This document shows positions 22,460-35,662 of a DNA stretch of 64,000 nucleotides, in pieces. The notes below the pieces were generated by a model. It was given only the letters and a program-made list of their open reading frames with translations. It ran no database searches and was not told the DNA's origin. The DNA lies in assembly GCA_014898415.1 (NCBI GenBank), contig RCTD01000011.1, forward strand, positions 1,364,001 to 1,428,000. The letters run 5' to 3'. The first letter of the stretch is position 1, and each line of letters starts with the position of its first letter. Position numbers and translations under genes: made by a program. The stretch is from Stromatinia cepivora (Eukaryota > Ascomycota > Leotiomycetes > Helotiales > Sclerotiniaceae).

Positions 22460-25400
22460 ATATGGGTGTGAAAAAGGCTCAAGGTTTAGTATGTTGTTTA
22501 TGTCTTGAGTTTCGAGGAAGAGAAAGACAAGAGAGAGATAAAGAGAGTATGGAATGATTTTAGTATGCCCTTATGCTTTAATTAGGTAATCCTACCTCGA
22601 ATATCTCACATGGTTATACTCGCAAGGTAGATGATGGTATCTCTCTTGACTAAGTGTCTAAATATTAACTGCGGTCTCTTTGTGCTATAATCCACAAGTG
22701 GCGGTAAGAGAGTGGGTGTATGTTACCAAGACGATGTACCGATAGACGAAACCGGCATGTTCACTCACCGGCTCCTGTGTTCTGAGGGCGACGATTGTAT
22801 TAAGAATTGATGCTGTCCTTTTTCCTTGAAAGTAATAACAACTAGATATCCTATCGACGCCAGACAGAATGAAGCTGCGGCACATTCATCTTCAAATTCA
22901 TAGTTCGACACCCCTTAACTGTTATACCATTTGTATACTCTGGATATTTTCTCATTACCATACATGCGGAGGATGTGATGGAACAGAAAACAACGGTTAT
23001 GTCCGTTGCGTTATGCCTTTCTGTTCGCATTTTTGGCCCGGCTCTCCCATCTGCCTTCATCCTTCCTCAAATTGCACATCTCTATCCTATCAGATTGCTT
23101 TCACCCCCACTTTGCAAATCTACGCTTCTTTCCCTCACAAGTAACATTAAATAAATGTTGTATTGGCGACGGCACTTCAGTATATATATTCTTATCCTCA
23201 CCTTAACTTGCATCCCGCGTCTATAACCTTTTGGTACTTGCAGACGGTGATGTCTTCTTTCGCCATACCGCATTTGCGCCTCTTTAATTTGCGCATATTA
23301 GCAATTAGACATCCTGGCTACCTTGCATACGACACAACTGCGGCAATTTCGTTCTTCTGCTTATACCTCAACATCCCTCCCCTACGAGTCCCGTCTGCGT
23401 CCATTTTTGACACGCTGGGCGTCCCAGATCCTAGCTTTTCACTTTCAAATTCTTTATCTCTCATCTTTCGCCCTCGTATGATATGTCGCAGATCATTATT
23501 TGGCATACTGATTTCTTCGTCTCGCATTACGACATCTGCGGCTGCAATCTGACGATATACTTGTATTGTTGCTTTGAGATTCATACTTACATCATTCAGT
23601 AAACTTCCATCCGGCCGTATCCAGAGAATATACCAAAAAATTTCTCTACTGACGGACACCGCTAAGATGTTATTTTTAAGCTAACCGTTCGATGAATAGA
23701 AGTATCGTTGAATGGTGGATGGAGAAGGAGTGATTTTATGGCTATGTCGACTAAGTCGCAAAATCGTCGATATGAGTGACTAATCTTGAGATAAACAGTA
23801 ACTGTGTGTTTCCATAATGGTAGGCTGCTGAGTGAAATATCTGTATAATGCGAACGAGCTGTCGGTCGGAGTGTGGCTCGAGCGATCCTGGGGATATGGG
23901 GATGTGGGATAGTGCCAATAATTGTAATACCGCTCTTCATAGGTTGTTTCTCCTGCTCACTATAAACGTCCGGATTATTATCTGTCTCTTTTTGTCCTCC
24001 TCTGTAGCTCTACCTCTCCCTTCTGCCTCCTTATGTGCTCTTTCTGTGCCTGCCATAACACCCTTTGTATTGCTTTGACTATTCGTACTTCTCAGGCGTT
24101 TTGACAATACAGTAGAAGGACAATGTGAACGACGACGAGGATCTGCCAAATTTGAATGAGCTGTGAAATAGAGTTAGTGTATACAACCAAGTATCCAGCC
24201 GTGATAACTATCGCTTTGATTTCCAAAAATGTTCACTGCTGCTCACTGTTCAATTTGAATTAAGTTCTCTCCTACTTTGTCACCTTCGAGCTAGACTACT
24301 CTTCTATCTAACCTACACTCTCAATCCCTCCATCATCTTCTGACTATTCCCACCTCTCTGGCTTCGTATATATTCCTGACAATCGAATTAGATGGTCCCA
24401 TTATATGCTCGTATTATGTGCTTGATCGAAGGAGTGTGCGGAGCGTGTTCCTATCAATAGAATGTCAATCTGCATCGAGCTTTCGCCTTCCCCATGAAGG
24501 GGTAAATATTAGCTCTGATCGATAGCAGCTGGGCGTAGGGTATCAACAACATCACTAATAGCTGAAGGGAGCGGTCCCTCCAACTACTCCTCGGAGATTG
24601 GCCAAGGTCCAAGTTTTTGAAAGTCATGTGCCATATTAAAGTAAGCGTATAATATCAGTAACATTCCTGACCCTAGGGGAGTACGGTAAAAATCGCCGTA
24701 TTGAACAACTTTGCCCTTCTTTTTCTTCATCTCAATGTTCCAAGGGTCGCACTAGCAACAATAAATGGCACTAGTAATTTTGATCTCGAGATCTCCTTAA
24801 CATAAAAGCTCCTCAACGCGCGCTCTCCGAAACAAAATATTATCACAGTATACCCTTTGGATATTTAGAAAATCTCCCTACACAACAACATTTCTCAGAC
24901 AGCAACCTTTTTACTTGACTAGCCTTGTAGTCAATTAACTTTCCAGACAACTGACTACCTTCCACAAACTAATTCCAGCACGAATACCTCTCAGTCCCAC
25001 CCGTCTACCTTCCAGCAACATAGGCGACAAGTTCACAATAAATTTTGTACTCTTCCTCGAGTATCAAGAATAAATTTCGGTGAATACCAACCGCTATTCA
25101 ACCAACGAAACAACCGACGCTTTTCTGTGAGAAAACAAATACGAAAACCATCAACAAAATACTAAAGGTTAGCAATATCCTCATACTATGCCCATATCCT
25201 CTTGAGAAATCATGAAGTCTGCTCCATGAATGAAGAGCTAACCTTTTGATGCAGCGAAATAGCAAGCAGTATTCCGAATTAATTTACAAAACAAACCAAC
25301 TAATTTCATACACACATTCGGTAAGATCTATATTCCGCTCTTGATTGTCTCACCATTCTGCCGTGCAATCCATCTTACTCCTATCCTTAAAATGCTGTTG

Positions 25401-25602
25401 CTCCTCTAATGTCCTCAATACTTCCTTCCGATCCCCTTAGGTCTCCTGTGCTCTTCCTGCCCTCTTCTCGTCACAAGTTTCAAGTTTAATCTCCCCTAAT
25501 TTTCACGAGATGAAAGGATGGCCATGGACACACTGCCTATACTCAGAGTTAATACATTTAGTCCTCGAATCCTGGCTGACTATTCAAAGAAGTAGAGACA
25601 AA
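22460..25602. other. Long intergenic stretch, no confident gene
   Basis: Between the sulfatase relic and the first homeodomain-like gene. Open frames on the minus strand at 23318-23659 (113 codons, with a charged, tail-like sequence), 23662-23940 and 23937-24149 could belong to an unrecognised spliced gene, but I found no family motif and no convincing exon chain. The last ~700 bp are a CT- and CA-rich leader of the downstream gene, possibly with a 5'-UTR intron starting near 25168 (aaag|gttagc). Confidence 0.35.
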
Positions 25603-28073
25603 ATGCCTAAAGACCTACAGCATGTCCAGTTTCTCAACAACTACTACAATGGGCTCGAGGACCCTAATATCTTGACGCAGCCCACCCAAGAGATTGCAGA
25701 CAATTGCAACCAGGCACATGTACCCCCCACGACTCAAGGCATTGATGGTGTTGACTCCCAAATAGTGGGAAGGTATGGTTTAACCCTCTTAACGCCGCTT
25801 GACAGTAGTTACTAAGCTAACATGCACACAGACACATGAGCGAATGTCGAAAGCGCGCCGCAAATCAAGCTCGCGCAGAACGAAATAGTCCGGAACAGAC
25901 GCAGATCCTCGAAGCTGCGTATGCACTTAATCATTATCCACCTCCAGGACAAAGGATGATATTAATGTGGCAGACGGGTTTGAGCTACAGGAAGATCAAG
26001 AATTGGTACGAACAAAAAGCCAAGATGCTGAAGAGGACCAGCGGGCGACCACAAGGTAACAACTCGAGGTCTAACAAATATGCGACCCGGATGTGGAAAG
26101 CATACGATGCGGATCGCGAAGGATATGTCCAAAAGTTGTTGGACGGTTCGATATGCCCCGTGACTGGCGCCGATCTTACTCAACGAATGAGAAATAATCT
26201 ACCCCCTACGAATGGCGCCATGAACAATATGAACGGCTATCTAGGCTTCGGACTCATGGTACCTGGAGCGAATATTATATCCGGGCCCAACAATCAAAAT
26301 GGCTTAGGTAGCTTTCAGGCCATGCAAGCACCATCACACAACCAGATGAACCAGCATGGGCAAGTTGGATTCCAGCATATGCCGGCACCACAACACAATC
26401 AGATGAATCATCATGGGCAAAATGGCTTCCAGGGTATGCAGGCACCTCTGCCCAACCAGGTGAATCAGCAAGCACAACATGGATCTCAGCAGATGCCTAT
26501 GTATACTCAGGCACAAAGCCAGATGTACTCCATGCCACCGGCTCAGTTCATGAACGTGGGAAACAGTGGCTTGACAGCAGGACAGAGCTACCCTGCGAAT
26601 GGAAGCCAACAAGCCAGCCAACAAGTCGCTCAGCCAGGAGCTAATATCCTAAATCCTGCTATGCGAAATGCACCACTGACATTACTCAGTGAAACAAACA
26701 AGGCTGTATCAGACCATCAAAATGGTGGCATGGCTGGATGGTCCAGCATTCCAAGTGGCCGACCAGCGGCCCAAAACTATCAGACTTCTCGACAATCTCA
26801 AGGTCAAGGTCAATGGAAGGAGCAGCATGTACCTCCTTATCCCCAGGTTCCAGCAAGTCGGACAGAGCAACCGCCCAATGGGCGCTTGGCCCAACCTGGC
26901 AAGAGAAAGTTCACTCCAGCTGAGGGTGAAATGGACAACACTGAACATCCGAAAAAACAACATAAGAGTAAGAGTATGAGAAGGGTGTCTAGGACTCGGG
27001 GACAAATGAAGCCTGAACCCTCCCCAGAGTTTCTGGATCAATTGACCAACATAGCTGAAGGTGTTTACCAAGGACATACATTCATGGCGCCCAATACAGG
27101 AATGTCTTTCAACAATGGTGGCATGAACAGATGGTCACCCAATCAATCCCCCACCAAACGTAATGGCTATGGCAGACATTATGATGGAGAGACAGCTGAA
27201 GCAAGAGAGACAACTGAAGTAAAAGAGGCAGTTGGAGCAAGAAAGATAATAGGAGCAAGAGAGATAGTTAAAGTAAAAGAGATAATTGGAGTAAGAGAGA
27301 TAGTTGGAGCAAGAGAGATAGCTAAAGCAAGAGAAAGAGCTAAAGCAAGAGAGACAGTAAGTTTAATCATTTCTTTCATTTTATACCCTTCCTTCAACAT
27401 CTAACTCTACAAAATTCTTCTATCTTCTACACGCCTTTAATTCTTTATGTATCCCCTGAATTTCTCATTCTTTCTCTGGGAACTTTCTTGAAAGATAATT
27501 AATGACTTTTCAATTTTGCAGACTCCTGCTATCTCAACCCCTATCAATCCGACCCCAGACATCGATCCTGGTCTTCTTGATCCTCGTCTTTTCGATGATA
27601 TATACAATCATCTCGACAATGATAATGGGAGCACATCTGAGGAGCCACGTGTGACTGCGAATCAAGACCCCCACACTTTCGATCCACAACAGCACTTTAC
27701 ACAGGAGGCACAGGAGAAGGATAACCCGACTGTCCAAGGAAGAGCTCAAAGTTTTGCAGCACACAATGCCAGGAGCCAAGGCGGAATCTGGGAGGCTGGA
27801 TCACTAGCTCGATGCCCTCCACCACTAGAGAATTCTCCCTACCAACAGGACGGAGCTCAGGAGCTTGAGTCGCAGGGTCAAGTACTCTCACCACTGGAGT
27901 ATCTTGTGAACGCACAAGACGTCGACAACTTCGACGATTCACTCCTCCCAGCGGACAGATATGCGTGTCTTGACTCCATTCCTATGAACGGAAGATTCGA
28001 CTTCGATTCTTTCCTTGGTAACTTGAGGAACTGGGCCGGCAAAAACTACAACTTTGAACCCGGCCAGCTATAA
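25603..28073 (+). CDS. Divergent homeodomain-like protein, paralogue A
   Basis: Exons 25603-25772, 25832-27356 and 27522-28073 give 748 aa. Residues 1-57 are an N-terminal module shared with the downstream paralogue (QEIADNCN, then IDGVDSQIVGRHM). At about residues 72-125 comes a homeodomain with canonical spacing: L16, Y20, YP at 25-26, R31, L34, L40, I45 and WY at 48-49 are present, but Asn51 is Gln and Arg53 is Ala (KIKNWYEQKAK). A second shared block follows (KYATRMWKAY, then GYVQKLLDGSICPVTG). The middle is Gln/Met/Asn-rich with three imperfect FQxMxAPxxNQMN repeats. There is a basic patch (KSKSMRRVSRTRGQ), then an Arg/Glu/Ala/Val repeat just before the last intron. ATG 25603 is chosen because the paralogue starts at the same place; an in-frame ATG at 25510 is the alternative. 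A nuclear regulator is likely, but DNA binding is not assured. Confidence 0.75.
27185..27355 (+). repeat. In-frame degenerate 18-bp tandem repeat
   Basis: Repeats of the type gagatagttggagcaaga encode REIVGA/REIVKV-like hexapeptides within paralogue A, ending right at the splice donor. About nine degenerate copies. Confidence 0.8.
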
Positions 28074-29437
28074 AAATTGGCATAGATGGAGTGATGTGGC
28101 TATATGGCATTCCCTATATAGCATATAAAGGGAAGGGTGGGCGACATAGGAAATGATTTCCCTGTCTTGAGGCTTGTACCAGATTCGAAGACACTAGGCG
28201 CACATTATCTCAAGTTCAAATCTGTGTACTACAACAAGAAGGATGTTGGGGATCTTGTAGAAACTACCATGATCCCTTTGCAAAGTTTACATAATTTACA
28301 AATAATACCAATGTTTTGTTCAAATACACAACAAGTTCCCCAAATGTGACATCCGTTATTCATCATTGACTTCCAACTGTATATATATCTGCATTGCATG
28401 TGTCTTAATCCTAAGATAACACCTCCATAATTGTGGTAGCCACCGACTTCTTTGGAGACTAGCCTGACGACTACGTGCTGTCAACGAGAATGGTAGAAAT
28501 GGAGGCAATGCCACGGAAAATCACCTAGCAGCCGGTCCTCATGGCTGCAATATTATCTGCGAAGAGGAATTCATGAATACTGAGACACCAGTCAGTCCCT
28601 CCCTCAGACACCTAACGCAAATTGGACCAATACGAAAGAAAAGACATCCCTCCTTTCGTATTGGTACATTTGAAAACTTTGAATATCTAACCGCTCTATC
28701 TTAGCAGGCCAGACTCGGAACTACAATAATGAATAGCCTTGTCCCAGCCTTATTCCCATTTTCAAAACGATCGAAATACGTTTATCGCAAACCAATCCGC
28801 GAAGACTAGAGCAGCGTAACAACACAATTCGTCATGCCAACGCATTGTTCTATCATTCTAATTTCCGTCTATATTCCAACAGCCTCTTCAATACATATCT
28901 ACTTACGCACAAACTCTTGTGAATAAATCTACACAGCTTCGCCATATTGATACCCACTTTTAGATCGACTTTGAACCACGAACTTATCACAAAAGCTTTT
29001 CCATACCAGTCCGAGGTAGAAGCAAATCGGTACCAAAGTTAATCGAAAAAATTCACCAGGACAGCGCTTCACCGCGGACTCAAATTATTTCGATGTACAC
29101 AACCAGATCGGAAAAACGCTACACAAAATATCTACTTCAACATTGCAGACACTTCTCAACAACGCAACAGGCCCATTTCAGAATCAACCAACATATGAAC
29201 AAGGTTAGTAACTTTACCGCCAGTAACCATGCGAAGGATAATTAGATCTGATTTTGAAAGAAGTGCTAAGCTATATCGATAGCAAAACGAGACTCAAGAA
29301 AGACATCTCGGCACAGATAGTTGATAGCAACCAACTGAGCCCCGCCGAACAATTAAACCGGTATGCAGAATACCTATTACCTATTGATCAAATTACCTTT
29401 TCAAACAGCTGCTAAGTTGTTCAACCATACAGTCAAA
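28074..29437. other. Intergenic between the paired homeodomain-like genes
   Basis: The 3' flank of paralogue A and the long leader of paralogue B. It includes a perfect 13-bp inverted repeat (next entry) and a possible 5'-UTR intron donor near 29202 (aag|gttagt). No other gene seen. Confidence 0.5.
28626..28665. repeat. 13-bp perfect inverted repeat with 14-bp loop
   Basis: accaatacgaaag at 28626-28638 pairs with ctttcgtattggt at 28653-28665. It could form a hairpin or be a palindromic binding site. It is not followed by a T-run. Confidence 0.8.
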
Positions 29438-31519
29438 ATGCCAAAATCCGATAAACACGTGACCTGGCTCAATGATTATTTCGAAGTGCACAATGTCGAA
29501 GGAGATCTCCCGAAAACGAGCCAAGAGATTGCAGATAAATGCAACAAAGAACTTGGTACGACGAAGTCCATGAGGGGACCGTTGCCTAAAAATAGGTTGA
29601 TAATGATCGATGGCGTTGACGCGCAGATTGTAGGACGGTGAGATTCGCCTTAGCTCTTACAGTCGTTCGAAATTGAGGGCGATAGCTAATATAGTACATG
29701 CAGGCATATGAAGGAACTCAAACAGAAAGCGCTTGGAAAGCCACGAGCCATACGTCGCAGCAAAGACGATATAAATAGGATAGAAGCAGTGCGTGCGAAG
29801 AGAAACTCAGTATGGCCAGGTGACAGGATGCTTTTGGCTAAGTTGAATAACTCAACACCCTATAACATCAAGAATCATTGTGAACATAAAGCCAGGCGGG
29901 AAGCCGAGAACGCGAGGGAAGCTGGCGGGCAGGTACTACAAGACTGGGAGGCCGAGAAAAAAGCAAGGAAAAACTCCCACAAATATGCCGCCAAGATGTG
30001 GGCGGAATACAACAAGCCAGGCAATAAGGACGAGTATTTGCGAAAGTTGGAAAATGGCTTGATCAGCCTCGAGACAGGCGAAACTATCAACGGAGACTCG
30101 AGCCAGCACCGAGGTTCAGCGTTAAATCCGGCTAATGGCTACATCCAAAACATGCCTGAAATTGTCAATGCCGTCAAAGGTATTGACAGGGCTGGTGACC
30201 AAGGTGCCGACGGTGGTGGTGCGAATGATGCTTATACGATGGGACATGGGATAGAAAACGAGGCTGATTATCACAGAGGATATGACTCCATGGCTGGTTC
30301 ATCTCAATATCTCATCCACAAGTGGGGGCTTTCTCGATCCGAGGACGAGGATGAGCATAATGTCAACCAGAAGAGATTGAACCTCACTAATGGCAGTGTC
30401 GAAAATTTTGACTCGCAGATGGCCTACCAATTCAGCAAATACCCAGCGTTCAATGATGACGGATTTGGTGGATCAAAGCCAAGACCAACTCTTTCGGAGT
30501 ATGAAACCTTCGATTTACAGACCACGTCGCAGCATGGTAGACCTATGCCGGCATCCGTGCAACCATCCAGCCATGAGGCTTGCCCAAGCAACATGTACAC
30601 GAGCTTTCAACCAGGTCCTCGGGGTCAGTCGAGCAACATGACCAGTAAACTTTTGAGACAAAGTGGATGGCAATACAGACAGAAAGAGAGATCTGCCGCT
30701 GCCACCTTCGAGGAACAGGACAAGAGAGCAAGTCATGTAGGCCGCCGAGTTCAGGAAGACTGGTACGAATATCCGGACTCGAACCAAACGATGTCTACTG
30801 CCCCGTCGAAGAAGAGGAAAGGTCTTCTTGAGGAAGAAACAATCGACGCCAGACCATTGAAGAGACAACGCCAGCTTGAGACGCGACTCGAATCAGGAAC
30901 ACAATCCGTGTGCGAACAACAATTCCGGCCTCAAAGTCAGTACAATGGGCCCGACGTTGGAGAAGGTGGTGTCGATGAGGAACTCGAACCAGAACTGGAA
31001 GTTTGGTTTGACTTCAGCAGTATCGCTATTGAAGAACATGAATGGCACAAGCACGACTCGCACGAAGGTGACGCGCAAAGAACCGTCGCACTCGACGCGG
31101 AATACCACAACCACGGCAACCCCGACCAAGGAAAAGAAGTCGGCACCTCGAATGACAACGCTCATCCACAAGGCAGGCTTGAAACTGGATCCAGCGCCAG
31201 CACAGAGAATCTGACACTGGTCAACACAAATCGTTTGCTTGGTGACAAGCCTGAAAATGCGATTGTCGTCCCGGAAGGTGGGGAGGAGGACGAAGCTGCG
31301 AGGACAACGCTAAGCACCGGTAATCGAGCCAGCGTCGTCGGGGAACAAGCTACCAACGAGGTAGATGTGCCTGGCTATTTCCACGAAACATCGAGTCCTA
31401 AGGGATATACCAATGCCTGGTATTGCCAAGGAATAGCTCGTACATCCGAACCAGCAGTTGAGAGCCCTTGGCAATTTGGCCATCATTTTGATGGGCATTT
31501 TGCCACCATATCCATCTAG
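29438..31519 (+). CDS. Divergent homeodomain-like protein, paralogue B
   Basis: Exons 29438-29637 and 29704-31519 give 671 aa. It is a tandem paralogue of the upstream gene: the N-terminal module has the same shape (QEIADKCN, then IDGVDAQIVGRHM), and the first intron falls at the identical codon and phase (R|HM). The homeodomain-like segment follows (about residues 88-131) and then the shared block (KYAAKMWAEY, then EYLRKLENGLISLETG). Here the recognition helix is further degraded: Trp48 is His, Phe49 is Cys and Asn51 is His (NIKNHCEHKAR). The rest is hydrophilic, with a basic patch (APSKKRKG, then RPLKRQRQ, likely nuclear localisation) and an acidic segment (ELEPELEVWFDF). ATG 29438 matches the paralogue; an ATG at 29363 is in frame. 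Function unknown; loss of DNA contact residues argues against ordinary homeodomain binding. Confidence 0.75.
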
Positions 31520-33634
31520 CGACCTCGAAAAAAGCCTCGGACCTCTATTTCCAAGAAATGATGTCAATCCGGACAAAGTCTTTGACTTCGATGCATATAC
31601 AGCGAGCATAACAATTCATCCTGTTTACTGATGGATGGTAAGACGATGGCATGCCCAACAGGAATCAATGTCATTGTACCTAGTACCCCGCCCAGCTCCG
31701 TAACGGCCAGTTGTCATTGGTGGACTCCACAACCTTGACCTGGCTTCCTTAACCACTGTGTCTCTACGAAAGTTACAAAATCAGTCTTGAGAGCTTAGTT
31801 GGAGATTTTCTATTCAACTCTCGATGCAATCCGAGGCCAACACTTTTCGAAGGGGATTTTAGTATTTTTGGTCACAGCCGTCAAAATCGTCTATTCCGCC
31901 AATCTTCCCTTCACTCAAAATCCATCTCCGTGGTATTTCCAATGTCTGGCCTGGACATATACCAATGGATCTGATAGCGCGGGTAGATTTGAGATAATTA
32001 AGGATGGTCTCGAAATTCCCTCTAATGGTCGCATCATGGTTTAGGACAGATCGACCTCCAAATTGCAGTGAGTTCCACGCTGAAGGAGGCGAAAGTCGAA
32101 ATTCTGGAGCCACCGCAAAGGTTCTTCCGACTTCCTGGCGCGGTTGGAAAGACTTTCCAGGTTGCCAATGCCTTCAATTTTGGCTGACCCTCATAGATCT
32201 GCCATGGGCGCGGCCATGGATCCTGCCCATATTTCCTAATGTATCCCATAGCTCTGCTATGTGTCCTCATCTCTGCGGTGTTTTTGCATGTTCTGCTTCC
32301 AAGTTTGATTGTCGATGATTTTGTATACGTATTCGGCCGACTGTGAGGCGTGCTGACGGCGTAATAAAGCTTCGCTCGTCGATTTTCGTGGTGGAGATGG
32401 GATTCAAGCCCAAGAAACTGGCAAGGAAGTAATGCCTGCAGTGATTTCTCTCCAGGCGTTCTCAAGGTCGGGTCCAGGAGGTGGTACCGCGGAAGGAGGT
32501 AATTCGTCGACAAAGCTTTGTTTTTTTGTCATTCTTTATGGTGAAGATAGCCTTTTGAGGTCTAGAACAACCACTTTATGTATCTAAAAAAAGAACAAAG
32601 GTCGTTATAACAAAGAACGTAGGAACTTAAATAGCTTTAAATATATTCTGAAGCTTTTGTTGAGTTTAATGAGTATTATACACAATGTTTTAATTTCCGT
32701 GTAATCAAATAGAGAACTGTATCTACCACGGCAAGGCTTATCGGATCCGATTCTGCCTTAGGCAAAGAACTAAATTGATAAAAGTTTATCCGTACACAGA
32801 AGTACTATTATTTATATATAGATAGACATTTGCAGTTGGATCTTATCAATTATTGTTGGAGGTCACGTATTTGAAGGTGATAAACCATATAATTGAGAAG
32901 TAGTGGCTCAGAGACTATAATAGAATAAACAAATATCAAATTATAATAATAAAAGTTGAATAGTATAAGGATATTATATATAATATTAAAGTATAGATTC
33001 TTAATTTTTAATATTAAGAGTATAATCTTCTTATATATCTCTTTCAAATTCTTTTATATATCAATACTTTATTTTTATTCGTTAATTTAAATAAAGATTC
33101 ATTATTTCAATTATTTTGATTAGTATTATAAAGGTCCTTTATTTCGAATGGTTTTGGTATTCGATTAATTTAGATTTCTTTATTCGAATACTTGTGAATT
33201 TGTAGAGTTCGAATTTGTATTTATATATTGATTGATTGGATTAAAAAAAATAATTGTATTCTAAAACATTACATTCTAATTACATCGGCGATCTTCTTAG
33301 TTATTATTATATGACTAAACAAATCGTATGATGCTCGTGTGGAAGATTTTTGATAGAGCAATACCTATCTACGTTTGTGGTTTGTGGTGAAATGCAACAA
33401 TTAAACATAATAATTGGTGATGGAATGCGCTGCTTTAGCATTTTACCGATTATTGGTGGATGACAAAGCAAGATACATGTTTCGATTTGTATCTTCAAAC
33501 TGTAGACATGAACTTTTATATAACATGTAATGTGGTCTTCTTTCCATAGATCGTCTTTTCGATCTCTAAAAAGTATTCCTATCAATCGCCGCTTCAATAA
33601 AAGCGCTCCAGATTCACGAAAATTTATTGCCACA
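31520..33634. other. Intergenic, partly very AT-rich; no supported gene
   Basis: Overlapping frames on both strands at 31799-32513 show no family match. From about 32580 to 33260 the sequence is strongly AT-rich, as seen in decayed repeats, but no element ends are visible. The last ~100 bp lead into the FPGS gene. Confidence 0.45.
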
Positions 33635-35288
33635 ATGGCAGAAAGGACCTACGATGTTCGTTTTGAAAACATTGCTACACACCTGAATTCTTCTCACCAT
33701 CATTTAGGATGCAATCAATGCCTTGAATACACTTCAAACACCATATGAAGTTCTCAAGAAGCGATGGGAGGCCGGGATCAAGCTCGATGAAGGAGCAAAT
33801 CGGGAAATGAGACAGCATCTGACTCGGATTGGATATACCGTATTTTTCAACCTCTCTTCCTGCCTTTTCGTCGCTGACTCACGTCCAGCAAGATGATCTC
33901 GGACGATTGAACGTCATCCACGTCGCTGGCACCAAAGGGAAAGGGTCTACGTGCGCTTACGTTGACTCGATATTGAACCATTATAGAAAGTCACATGATC
34001 TCCCGAAAAAGGTTGGGCTTTTCACATCACCCCATCTCATTGCTGTCCGCGAAAGAATCCGAATCAATTCAGCACCCATATCTGCTCCTCTATTTGCGAA
34101 ATACTTCTTTGAGGTTTGGGATCGTCTGGAAGCAGCAGCAGCTTCTTCGAGCGAACCGTTCGAGAAGCCTGTTTATTTCAGGTACCTGAATTTGATGTCT
34201 TATCACGTTTTCCTCCAAGAGGGTGTCGATGCTGCAATATATGAGGTTGGAGTTGGTGGCGAGTATGATTCAACAAATATCGTGGATCGACCGGCGGTGA
34301 CAGGTATATCATCGCTAGGGATTGATCATGTGTTTACACTGGGAGAAACGATCGATAAAATCGCATGGCACAAAGCTGGAATTCAGAAGGCGGGAGTCCC
34401 ATCATTTACCGTGAAACAAAAGCCTGAAGCAATGAAAGTAGTGGATGAGAGGGCTGTAGAGAAAGGAGTGGAGTCTCTTAGGGTAGTCAGTTTAGACCCA
34501 AGACTAACAACAGTGAAAATAAAACCCACTGCAGATTTTCAGAGAGGAAACGCAAGTCTTGCCATATGTTTAGCTGAAACTATTCTGAAGAAATTGAATC
34601 CCAAGTTCAGCACATCCGCGGATTCTCTACCACAAGAATTCGTAGATGCTTTAGAGCAAGTTGTCTGGCGTGGGAGATGCGAAACAAAGGTCGATGGAAA
34701 CGTCACCTGGTATTTGGACGGGGCACATACCGCTGATAGTATTGTGGTCGCAGCGAAATGGTTTGGTGATGAGGTAGCAAAGAAGTAAGTTTTAACCACC
34801 TAACCTTGAGCTCCTGTTTCTAATCAGCTCTAGAAATGGTCCTCGAGTTTTGATTTTCAACCAACAAGGCCATCGTGAAGCGATAGGGTTACTTGAGGGG
34901 CTTCACAGCGCAACTCAAGAATCCGTCAAATTCGATCATGTCATATTCTGCACAACTTCAATCCAGAAAGAAAATGCATCCAAAAAAGGTAATAGTGCAT
35001 CACACAACACCAACGGAATATCTACTGACTCCACCAGATTTCGTCAATCTTTCCTACGATCCCAAATCAATATCTGAACTTACAATGCAGAAAGCCTTCG
35101 CAGAAAAATGGCGCTCACTGGATTCTAGCCCTAATACCGATGTACAGGTTCTGCCAAGTGTAGAAGATGCGTTTGAATACGTGAGGAGTTTGTCCACGGA
35201 TGATGCGCATGCTCAAGCTTTAATTACTGGAAGTGTGCATTTGGTTGGCAGAGCATTGGGAAGTTTGGAATCGGTGGATGCACTGTAG
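33635..35288 (+). CDS. Folylpolyglutamate synthase, shorter paralogue
   Basis: Exons 33635-33655, 33708-33839, 33889-34784, 34834-34988 and 35038-35288 give 484 aa. The enzyme adds glutamates to folates, which keeps them in the cell and improves them as one-carbon cofactors. Motifs seen: MAERTYDDAI start, P-loop GTKGKGS at 65-71, LFTSPHLIAVRERIRI, GGEYDSTNI, GIDHVFTLGETIDKIAWHKAGI, VWRGRCE, DGAHTADS and the C-terminal ITGSVHLVGRALG. The 7-codon first exon lacks any mitochondrial presequence, so a cytosolic enzyme is inferred. Several family residues look more diverged than in the neighbouring copy. The next gene, on the opposite strand and 374 bp away, is a second FPGS. Yeast uses Met7 for this step; which copy is the orthologue I cannot decide here. 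Confidence 0.87.
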
Positions 35289-35662
35289 AGGATTAGAGGT
35301 TGTAACATAAAGAATGGTGGTGGCGAAAGACGCGCCTGTATCTCAACGTTCAGATCTAAAAGAAGGATGCAGGGTATGAGGCATGGAATACCCTGGGGTT
35401 CACGATTGTATGTGTATGATATTATTGTTCAACCAATATAATATTTAAATGATATTCTTATTCTTCGGGTATACGCTCTCCAGAACTACATACGTTCCAG
35501 TGTTCAAATCCACATCGAACATTATATCCCGTACTTCGATGAATACATCAACAGCATCCTTTTAATTGAAACATGTAGGAACCACACAACTCCCACGATA
35601 AGCGCAGTTCCTGTATTGTCTATGTCAAGAACGGGTATCAAACAAACTCCAGTACTATTCCA
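35289..35662. other. Convergent 3' region between two FPGS genes
   Basis: 374 bp shared by two converging genes. It presumably holds both polyadenylation sites (aatataatatttaaatg near 35438 is AT-rich). No gene. Confidence 0.5.

Noticed and set aside
23318..24149. Chain of minus-strand frames that might be a spliced gene
   Set aside because: Candidate donors exist (for example gtaagt near 23598) but no exon chain gives a convincing protein and no family is recognised.
31799..32513. Opposed open frames of up to 159 codons
   Set aside because: Protein-like in neither direction, with no recognisable motif. Could be an old relic, but I cannot support it.
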